In this document: one piece after another, positions 8,651 through 13,820 of the stretch
Position numbering within the stretch: the stretch's first letter is position 1
Layout: every line of letters begins with the position of its first letter
NCBI GenBank assembly: GCA_009840715.1
Contig: VXNE01000401.1
Coordinates: 2,834-18,067 of the forward strand
DNA length: 15,234 nt
Reading direction: 5' to 3'
Source of the DNA: Gammaproteobacteria bacterium
GTDB taxonomy: Bacteria; Pseudomonadota; Gammaproteobacteria; Pseudomonadales; Azotimanducaceae
Notes under the pieces: generated by a model
Told to the model about the DNA's origin: nothing
What the model saw: the letters and a program-made list of their open reading frames with translations, nothing else
Database searches by the model: none
Position numbers and translations under genes: made by a program

Positions 8651-8671
8651 GCGCGCAACGCCGTTGCGCGC
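8651..8671 (-). terminator. Hairpin after the AAA ATPase gene, possible terminator
   Basis: A perfect inverted repeat with arms GCGCGCAACG and CGTTGCGCGC and a single central base. It can form a stem of about 9 bp with a 3-nt loop. It begins 12 nt after the AAA ATPase stop and ends just before the guaB -35 box. On the minus strand only three T residues follow, so if it terminates transcription it is a weak or atypical intrinsic terminator. It would separate the accessory gene from the purine operon. Confidence 0.5.
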
Positions 8672-8683
8672 GACTTGTGCGCG

Positions 8684-9826
8684 TCAGGGCCAGAGGGTTC
8701 CCGTGGCCGCCTCTTCGGCGAAACGCGCCGCCGGCCAGACGTCGATGCCGTCTTCGGTGCGGAACGACCGGTCCCCCACGTACACCAACACCCTACGCGT
8801 CGCTCCGTCGAGCGCCCGCAAGCCCTTCAGGTGGCGCGTGTGATAGCGGGCCGTCGCCTTGACTTCGATGCCCAGCAGTTCCCTTCCGCGCCGCAGGACG
8901 AAGTCGACCTCGGTCCCGGACCCGTGGGGCGCCCAGTAGAACAGCTCGTCGAAGAGTTCGCTTGTCTGGGCGTGGGCCCGCAGCGTCGTGCCGACCCAGC
9001 TCTCGAACAGCGGCCCGTGCTCTTCCGCCGTCACCTCGCCAAGCTGCCGCTTGACGGCGCGGACGACGCCGGGATCGACCCAGTAGAGCTTCGGCTGGCG
9101 GCGCTCCCGGACCCGCGTGCGCGTCTGGTAGGCGGGCAGGCGGTACGCGAGCAACGTGTCGACGAGGATGTCGACGTATCCCTGCACCGTCGTGCGCGCC
9201 ACTCCGGCGTCCCGTGCGATTCCAGCCACATTGACGACCTGGCCGTTGAACAGGGCCGCCACCGGGAGAAACCGCACGAAGCCGGGTAGGTTGCGCACCA
9301 GCGCCTCGGCCCGGATCTCCTCGCGCAGGTACAGGTCCGCATAGGCGTCCAGAACCCCGCGTGGATCGTCGCTGACCCACACGAGCGGGATCGACCCGAA
9401 GCGGAGCACGCGTTCCAGCTCGAAGTCGACTCCAAGCTCTGCGGCCGTCAACGGGAACATCGTCTTGCGCAGCGCCCGCCCCGCGAGCAGGTTCGTTCCC
9501 GCCGCCTTGAGCTTCCGCGCGCTGGAGCCGAGCAGCGCGAACCGCAGGCCGCGCGCCTCGATCAGCCGGTGCACCTCGTTGAGCAACCCCGGCAGGCGCT
9601 GCACTTCGTCCACGACGGCCCAGTCGCCCGGTCCGAGTTCGGCCAGCGACTGCGCGAAGAGAGACGGATCGGCCAGGAGGTCACGGTACAGGCGCTCGTC
9701 GAGCAGGTCCACGGCCGTCGCGTCGGGAAGCGCGCTCCGCACCCACGTGCTCTTGCCCACGCCACGCATGCCGAACAGGAAGAAACTCTGCGACGGAAGT
9801 CGCGTCAGTCGATGGTAACTGTCCAC
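8684..9826 (-). CDS. AAA ATPase with DUF4143-type C-terminal domain
   Basis: A 380-residue P-loop ATPase of the AAA_14/DUF4143 group, which is widespread and patchily distributed, with no agreed function. Walker A is GMRGVGKST (19–27), Walker B is VVDEVQRLP (71–79), and the sensor-1-like segment is LLGSSARKL (98–106). DLYLREEIRAEA (164–175) is the usual junction. A helix-turn-helix-like stretch AGIARDAGVARTTVQGYVDIL (201–221) follows. The C-terminal part has EVDFVL (306–311) and GIEVKA (319–324). Asp308, Glu321 and Lys323 there resemble a PD-(D/E)xK nuclease-like core. The GTG start is the most upstream possible, because a TAG precedes it directly in frame. It has its own promoter and palindrome upstream and a hairpin after the stop, so it looks like a self-contained accessory gene. 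Confidence 0.9.
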   Translation of the reverse strand: MDSYHRLTRLPSQSFFLFGMRGVGKSTWVRSALPDATAVDLLDERLYRDLLADPSLFAQSLAELGPGDWAVVDEVQRLPGLLNEVHRLIEARGLRFALLGSSARKLKAAGTNLLAGRALRKTMFPLTAAELGVDFELERVLRFGSIPLVWVSDDPRGVLDAYADLYLREEIRAEALVRNLPGFVRFLPVAALFNGQVVNVAGIARDAGVARTTVQGYVDILVDTLLAYRLPAYQTRTRVRERRQPKLYWVDPGVVRAVKRQLGEVTAEEHGPLFESWVGTTLRAHAQTSELFDELFYWAPHGSGTEVDFVLRRGRELLGIEVKATARYHTRHLKGLRALDGATRRVLVYVGDRSFRTEDGIDVWPAARFAEEAATGTLWP

Positions 9827-9830
9827 CTAG

Positions 9831-9857
9831 CCGTCATTTATCACTGAAAAATGACGG
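9831..9857. promoter_or_regulatory. 27-bp palindrome, probable operator of the AAA ATPase gene
   Basis: Perfect 9-bp arms, CCGTCATTT (9831–9839) and AAATGACGG (9849–9857), around a 9-nt centre ATCACTGAA. Within the centre TC and GA also pair. It lies between the -10 box (9861–9866) and the GTG start (9826), so it covers the likely transcription start. A repressor bound here, or an RNA hairpin in the leader, could control the gene. Because the gene product has an HTH-like segment, autoregulation is possible (inference). Confidence 0.6.
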
Positions 9858-9860
9858 CAT

Positions 9861-9890
9861 ACTATACAAGGTGGACCGCTTGAACGCCAA
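9861..9890 (-). promoter_or_regulatory. Promoter of the AAA ATPase gene
   Basis: On the minus strand, -35 TTGGCG (9885–9890), an 18-nt spacer and -10 TATAGT (9861–9866). It lies in a short AT-rich patch just upstream of the palindrome. The start point would fall inside or at the edge of the palindrome. Confidence 0.5.
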
Positions 9891-9926
9891 GCTGCCGCCA
9901 CGTCACCGGCTCTCGCTCCACTGGAG

Positions 9927-10889
9927 TCAGCGGGCGTCAGCGACGCGGGCGCGGCTCACGCGCCGCATCGGGTGCAGCGCCCCGTTCTCGCCGATGATGT
10001 GCTCGGGAATGGCGACGTCGTAGTTGCCGAGGCTCACCGCCTCCTGGTCCGTGCGCGTGCCGCTCATCAGCCCGAGCGTGCCGTAGGTACGCAGCCCCAG
10101 CCGGGCACGCAGCTTCGGGCTCGCCTCGTCGAGCACCTCCTGCAGGCAGGTGACGCCCCAGTTCTCCTGCTGGCGCGTCCACGGCAGGCAGAAGAAGGTG
10201 GTGACGTGACGGCGCGGGTGTCCTTCGGGGTTGGCGCCGGCGCTGTGCCATACGCGCCCGTCCCAGCAGTAGACGCTGCCCGCCGGCGCGGTGACCTGCA
10301 CGGCCTTCTCCCGCGGCGGCGGCTTGATGAGGTGTTCGGCCGGCCAGCGGTGGCTGCCCGGGACGAGCCACGTGCTGCCACGCTCGGGCGTGAAGTCGTC
10401 GAGCAGCCAGAAGAGGTTGCAGGACGCCGCGAAGTCCGCCGTGGCCGGCACCTGTCCCTGGTCGCGGTGCAGTTGCTGCGGCTCCGTCGTCGGCCCGAGG
10501 AAGACGCCCGCGGTCATGCTCGAGAGCAGGAAGCTCTTGCCGAGCAGGTAGCCGGCGAGTGCGTCGGCTTCCGGACGCACGACCAGGTCGAGGAACTCCT
10601 GGCCCTTGTTGACCATGTTGGAGAGGAGCTGCTTGTTGTGATCGCCCCGGTACGGCGAGCGGTCGCCAAGCGCCCGTTCCGCGGCTGCCTGGCGCTCGAG
10701 CCTGTTCCGCAACGCCTCGACCTCGCGATCGTCCAGCACGCCGGTCAGGATGCAGACGCCGTACTCCGTCAGGTCGGCCTTCGCCTGTTCGACGTCCGCG
10801 GTGGGTTCGGGCAGCGGCAGGGGCGTAGGCTCGGTCAGCCCCGGCGCGGCCACGTAACGCGTCTGGCGATGTGCTGCAGGACTGGGCAT
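9927..10889 (-). CDS. PhyH-family Fe(II)/2-oxoglutarate dioxygenase, divergent copy
   Basis: A 320-residue member of the phytanoyl-CoA dioxygenase (PhyH) family, which hydroxylates small organic molecules using O2 and 2-oxoglutarate. The iron facial triad is visible as His141 and Asp143 (LHRDQG) and His215 (VWHSAG). Arg226, 11 residues after the distal His, is the likely 2-oxoglutarate ligand. WLVPGSHRW (174–182) is the family's conserved loop. The start chosen is the ATG with GGAG 6 nt upstream. In-frame ATGs at 10901 and 10919 are alternatives. It is clearly more distant from genes A, B and C than they are from each other: shorter spacing and a different tail. It is transcribed away from gene A. 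The substrate is unknown. Confidence 0.88.
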   Translation of the reverse strand: MPSPAAHRQTRYVAAPGLTEPTPLPLPEPTADVEQAKADLTEYGVCILTGVLDDREVEALRNRLERQAAAERALGDRSPYRGDHNKQLLSNMVNKGQEFLDLVVRPEADALAGYLLGKSFLLSSMTAGVFLGPTTEPQQLHRDQGQVPATADFAASCNLFWLLDDFTPERGSTWLVPGSHRWPAEHLIKPPPREKAVQVTAPAGSVYCWDGRVWHSAGANPEGHPRRHVTTFFCLPWTRQQENWGVTCLQEVLDEASPKLRARLGLRTYGTLGLMSGTRTDQEAVSLGNYDVAIPEHIIGENGALHPMRRVSRARVADAR

Positions 10890-10925
10890 CGCGGTCTCCA
10901 TCGTCGGTCCACGGAACATCGCACC

Positions 10926-10931
10926 ATTGTA
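10926..10931 (-). promoter_or_regulatory. Possible -10 element of the minus-strand dioxygenase
   Basis: TACAAT on the minus strand, exactly 6 nt before the in-frame ATG at 10919. This is the same geometry as at purL and would give a leaderless or very short leader transcript. No convincing -35 box is visible. If used, translation could begin at 10919, or further in at 10889 with its own Shine-Dalgarno sequence. Confidence 0.35.
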
Positions 10932-10961
10932 CGACCGCGACGGCGGTGCCCGTGGACGCCG

Positions 10962-10990
10962 TTGCAGGGTCGCGATAGCTCCCCTACCAT
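10962..10990 (+). promoter_or_regulatory. Candidate promoter of the dioxygenase array
   Basis: TTGCAG (10962–10967), a 17-nt spacer and TACCAT (10985–10990), in the 142-bp gap between the two divergent dioxygenase genes. The hexamers are only partial matches. It is placed here because the array needs a promoter and this is the best spaced pair I see. The transcript leader would be about 35 nt. Confidence 0.35.
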
Positions 10991-10995
10991 CACCG

Positions 10996-11020
10996 CCTTC
11001 GAAACTGGCTCGAACGAAGG
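10996..11020 (+). promoter_or_regulatory. Leader hairpin overlapping the ribosome binding site of gene A
   Basis: Inverted repeat CCTTCG (10996–11001) and CGAAGG (11015–11020) around a 13-nt loop. The 3' arm includes the start of the Shine-Dalgarno sequence GAAGGGG (11016–11022), so the hairpin could mask it. The stem is only 6 bp, so the role is uncertain. Confidence 0.3.
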
Positions 11021-11031
11021 GGACACCCACC

Positions 11032-11919
11032 TTGGACCTACCCGCACTGGGCACGAACCCGGATCTCGACGACATCATGCAGCGCGCGCGGGCGCTCGAC
11101 ATCGAGGAGCACCTGCTCGATCTCGCCATGTACGGGTTCACCGTCGTGCCCCCCGAGAAGATGGGACCACCCTCGCTGACCGAACGGCTGCGCGCCGCCA
11201 TCCTGGACGTCTACGAACGGCGCACCGGTCATCACATCGAGGACTGGCGCACCTACGACGGCAAGATCGAACGCTACCAGGCGTGGGGGTGGTTGCTCGA
11301 GAACGACGCCTTTCTCGAAGCGGTCCACCAGCCGGCATTCCAGTGCATCGCCCAGTTCCTGACGGGCAAGAGCGGCTTCCTGGCCGGAGCCTCGTTCATC
11401 CTGAAGACCCAACAGCAGGAGCTCGACCTGCCCCTGCACAGCGACAGCCACGGCGTACCGCCGCCGTGGCCGAGTTTCGCCACGTACGCGAACCTGTCCT
11501 GGCTGCTGACCGACTACCTGAGCCGGGAGGACGGTCCGACGGTCCTGGTGCCGGGCAGCCAGCGGGGCCGCATGCCGCGCGGCGAGGAGAGCCAGGCGCA
11601 CCTCACCGAGCACGACTACATCAAGCCCGTCCCGCTCGAGGGGGCCGCCGGTTCCCTAGCCGTGTGGAACGGCTCCATGTGGCACGGCTCCGTGCGACGC
11701 ACGAAGCCCGGGGCGCGCATTACCCTCGTGCACGTCTATCAGCGGGTGTTCATGCGCCCGATCGAGCGCGTCAAGGAAATCTCGCCTGAGTACCTCGAGC
11801 GCTGGCCGGGCCTGCCGAAGATGCTCGGCTACGAGCGCATCTATCCGTACAGGGAAGAGGTCGACCGGCCGCACCACGTCGACCCGACCATCCAGGCGGG
11901 CCGCGACCAGTACGCCTGA
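11032..11919 (+). CDS. PhyH-family dioxygenase A (parent of the chimera)
   Basis: A 295-residue PhyH-type Fe(II)/2-oxoglutarate dioxygenase. Iron ligands are His136 and Asp138 (LHSDSHG) and His218 (MWHGS), and the likely 2-oxoglutarate Arg is Arg229 (GARITL). The loop TVLVPGSQRGRMPR (170–183) is family-typical. The start is a TTG giving LDLPALGTNPDLDDIM, which aligns with MDIPALDSVPDADAI of genes B and C. GAAGGGG lies 9 nt upstream. No in-frame ATG fits. Residues 154–295 are encoded by DNA repeated without visible change in gene B. It is the first gene of a three-gene array, with 22 nt to the next. The substrate is unknown; the first halves of A and C are homologous but well diverged, which suggests different substrates or roles. 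Confidence 0.88.
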   Translation: MDLPALGTNPDLDDIMQRARALDIEEHLLDLAMYGFTVVPPEKMGPPSLTERLRAAILDVYERRTGHHIEDWRTYDGKIERYQAWGWLLENDAFLEAVHQPAFQCIAQFLTGKSGFLAGASFILKTQQQELDLPLHSDSHGVPPPWPSFATYANLSWLLTDYLSREDGPTVLVPGSQRGRMPRGEESQAHLTEHDYIKPVPLEGAAGSLAVWNGSMWHGSVRRTKPGARITLVHVYQRVFMRPIERVKEISPEYLERWPGLPKMLGYERIYPYREEVDRPHHVDPTIQAGRDQYA

Positions 11920-12435
11920 CGCCGGCAGGAGGAAAAGGACCATGGACATACCAGCCCTGGACAGCGTCCCCGACGCCGACGCCATTCGCCTGGAAGCGCG
12001 GCGGCTCGGCCTCGAGCGGCACCTGCTGGAAATGCACACCTACGGGGTCACGATCGTGCCGCCGGAGCTGCTCGGCTCTCCGGACCTCATCGAGCGCCTG
12101 CGCGAGGCGATCCTGCGCGTCCTGGCCGAGCGACACGACCTGGAGGTCCCCGAGGATTGGAGGACGTACTCGGACAACTGGGGCGGACGGAAGAAGACCT
12201 GGTGCTGGCTGCTCGAGGACGAGGCGTTCATCGAGGCGGCCCTGCATCCGGTCGCCCTGTGCATCGCCCGCTTCATGTGCGGCCGCAACGTCGTCCTGCA
12301 GGGCACGCCGGCCATCGTCAAGACGCGCGACGGCGGCGAGTACCGCCGGGACACCGGCGGCTACATGCGCCTGCACACCGACACCCACGGCGTCCCGTCT
12401 CCGCTGCCGGAGTGGGCGCAACTCATTAACCTGTC
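11491..12435 (+). repeat. Tandem direct repeat, copy 1 (period 937 bp)
   Basis: Maximal repeat of 945 bp, holding the 3' half of gene A, the 22-bp spacer and the 5' half of gene B. I compared the A/B tail and spacer directly and saw no mismatch. The rest translates identically in several frames, which implies near-complete DNA identity. The flanking bases differ at 11490 versus 12427. Confidence 0.95.
11927..11932 (+). promoter_or_regulatory. Ribosome binding site of gene B
   Basis: AGGAGG, 9 nt before the ATG at 11942, in the 22-bp spacer after gene A. It is much stronger than the initiation signals of the other genes here. Confidence 0.8.
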
Positions 12436-12856
12436 CTGGCTGCTGACCGACTACCTGAGCCGGGAGGACGGTCCGACGGTCCTGGTGCCGGGCAGCCAGC
12501 GGGGCCGCATGCCGCGCGGCGAGGAGAGCCAGGCGCACCTCACCGAGCACGACTACATCAAGCCCGTCCCGCTCGAGGGGGCCGCCGGTTCCCTAGCCGT
12601 GTGGAACGGCTCCATGTGGCACGGCTCCGTGCGACGCACGAAGCCCGGGGCGCGCATTACCCTCGTGCACGTCTATCAGCGGGTGTTCATGCGCCCGATC
12701 GAGCGCGTCAAGGAAATCTCGCCTGAGTACCTCGAGCGCTGGCCGGGCCTGCCGAAGATGCTCGGCTACGAGCGCATCTATCCGTACAGGGAAGAGGTCG
12801 ACCGGCCGCACCACGTCGACCCGACCATCCAGGCGGGCCGCGACCAGTACGCCTGA
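11942..12856 (+). CDS. PhyH-family dioxygenase B, chimera of C (front) and A (back)
   Basis: A 304-residue PhyH-type dioxygenase. Residues 1 to about 165 are identical to gene C and residues 163–304 are identical to residues 154–295 of gene A. The join lies in the shared NLSWLLTDY segment, directly after the metal-binding strand. The reading frame is kept and the predicted active site is complete: His145 and Asp147 (LHTDTHG) come from the C half, His227 (MWHGS) and Arg238 from the A half. The enzyme could therefore be active with mixed specificity (inference). The start ATG has AGGAGG 9 nt upstream. The gene follows A after 22 nt and precedes C after 22 nt, both spacers being identical copies. 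Assembly error is the main alternative explanation. Confidence 0.88.
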   Translation: MDIPALDSVPDADAIRLEARRLGLERHLLEMHTYGVTIVPPELLGSPDLIERLREAILRVLAERHDLEVPEDWRTYSDNWGGRKKTWCWLLEDEAFIEAALHPVALCIARFMCGRNVVLQGTPAIVKTRDGGEYRRDTGGYMRLHTDTHGVPSPLPEWAQLINLSWLLTDYLSREDGPTVLVPGSQRGRMPRGEESQAHLTEHDYIKPVPLEGAAGSLAVWNGSMWHGSVRRTKPGARITLVHVYQRVFMRPIERVKEISPEYLERWPGLPKMLGYERIYPYREEVDRPHHVDPTIQAGRDQYA

Positions 12857-13372
12857 CGCCGGCAGGAGGAAAAGGACCATGGACATACCAGCCCTGGACA
12901 GCGTCCCCGACGCCGACGCCATTCGCCTGGAAGCGCGGCGGCTCGGCCTCGAGCGGCACCTGCTGGAAATGCACACCTACGGGGTCACGATCGTGCCGCC
13001 GGAGCTGCTCGGCTCTCCGGACCTCATCGAGCGCCTGCGCGAGGCGATCCTGCGCGTCCTGGCCGAGCGACACGACCTGGAGGTCCCCGAGGATTGGAGG
13101 ACGTACTCGGACAACTGGGGCGGACGGAAGAAGACCTGGTGCTGGCTGCTCGAGGACGAGGCGTTCATCGAGGCGGCCCTGCATCCGGTCGCCCTGTGCA
13201 TCGCCCGCTTCATGTGCGGCCGCAACGTCGTCCTGCAGGGCACGCCGGCCATCGTCAAGACGCGCGACGGCGGCGAGTACCGCCGGGACACCGGCGGCTA
13301 CATGCGCCTGCACACCGACACCCACGGCGTCCCGTCTCCGCTGCCGGAGTGGGCGCAACTCATTAACCTGTC
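12428..13372 (+). repeat. Tandem direct repeat, copy 2 (period 937 bp)
   Basis: Second copy of the 945-bp maximal repeat, holding the 3' half of gene B, the spacer and the 5' half of gene C. It overlaps copy 1 by the 8 bp AACCTGTC (12428–12435). Identity ends at 13373, where C has G and B has C, and the two 3' halves are well diverged after that. Confidence 0.95.
12864..12869 (+). promoter_or_regulatory. Ribosome binding site of gene C
   Basis: AGGAGG, 9 nt before the ATG at 12879. It is the duplicate, 937 bp downstream, of the site before gene B. Confidence 0.8.
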
Positions 13373-13820
13373 GTGGCTCCTCACCGACTACAGCGGGCCG
13401 GAGGACGGTCCGACCGTGCTGGTCCCCGGCAGCCATCGCTGGGGCCGCATGCCGCGCCCCGACGAGGCGCTGTGGTGGCAGGAAGGCGCGCCCGTACAAC
13501 CCGTCTCCCTCACCGGCAAGGCCGGCTCGCTTGCGATCTGGCATGGCAGCCTGTGGCATGGCTCACGCCCCCGCACCACGGAGGGCATGCGGATCACCCT
13601 GCCCTTCATCTACGGACGTAGCTACCTGCAGCCGATCCACACCTGGAGCGAGGTGATCCGGGAGGGCGACAATCGGGGCTTCCTCGAGAAGTACCCGGAA
13701 CTCGAGGACCTGCTCGGCCTCTGGCACCCCTACCCCACCGACCGTGACGGCCCCGACGTGCCCGGCAACCTCAAGGGCAACCGGCGCATGATCGGCGTCG
13801 GCGACAACATCTATGCGTGA
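12879..13820 (+). CDS. PhyH-family dioxygenase C (parent of the chimera)
   Basis: A 313-residue PhyH-type Fe(II)/2-oxoglutarate dioxygenase. Iron ligands are His145 and Asp147 (LHTDTHG) and His227 (LWHGS), and the likely 2-oxoglutarate Arg is Arg238 (GMRITL). The loop TVLVPGSHRWGRMPRPDE (179–196) is family-typical, with the SHRW form usual in PhyH proteins, whereas A and B have SQRGR. The tail after about residue 240 differs strongly from A (LGLWHPYPTDRDGPD, ending GVGDNIYA). Residues 1 to about 165 are identical to gene B. The strong AGGAGG and ATG are shared with B. The stop overlaps the predicted xseA start by 8 nt, so C and xseA may be translationally coupled. The substrate is unknown. 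Confidence 0.9.
   Translation: MDIPALDSVPDADAIRLEARRLGLERHLLEMHTYGVTIVPPELLGSPDLIERLREAILRVLAERHDLEVPEDWRTYSDNWGGRKKTWCWLLEDEAFIEAALHPVALCIARFMCGRNVVLQGTPAIVKTRDGGEYRRDTGGYMRLHTDTHGVPSPLPEWAQLINLSWLLTDYSGPEDGPTVLVPGSHRWGRMPRPDEALWWQEGAPVQPVSLTGKAGSLAIWHGSLWHGSRPRTTEGMRITLPFIYGRSYLQPIHTWSEVIREGDNRGFLEKYPELEDLLGLWHPYPTDRDGPDVPGNLKGNRRMIGVGDNIYA

Noticed and set aside
8596..8658. 21-residue N-terminal extension of GuaB
   Set aside because: It would cover the promoter. GuaB proteins start at MLRIA, matching the ATG at 8595.
9834..9860. Nine-codon mini-ORF (ATG to TGA) inside the palindrome on the minus strand
   Set aside because: Its ATG directly adjoins the -10 box, so it would lie upstream of the transcription start and not be transcribed.
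9916..9926. Short palindrome CTCCA-C-TGGAG just after the minus-strand dioxygenase stop
   Set aside because: A 5-bp stem with a 1-nt centre and no T-tract is too weak to call a terminator.
10920..11201. Extension of the minus-strand dioxygenase frame to 11201
   Set aside because: It overlaps gene A antisense and has no PhyH similarity; the intergenic region and promoters lie within it.
9972..11789. 605-codon plus-strand frame spanning the divergent dioxygenase genes
   Set aside because: It crosses the intergenic region and runs antisense to one dioxygenase and out of frame with gene A. No coherent protein results.
12040..13291. Pairs of identical small antisense frames (for example 12040–12354 and 12977–13291)
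   Set aside because: They are duplicated only because the DNA repeat duplicates them. They lie antisense to dioxygenases B and C and are not genes. They were useful as a check that the repeat copies match in several frames.
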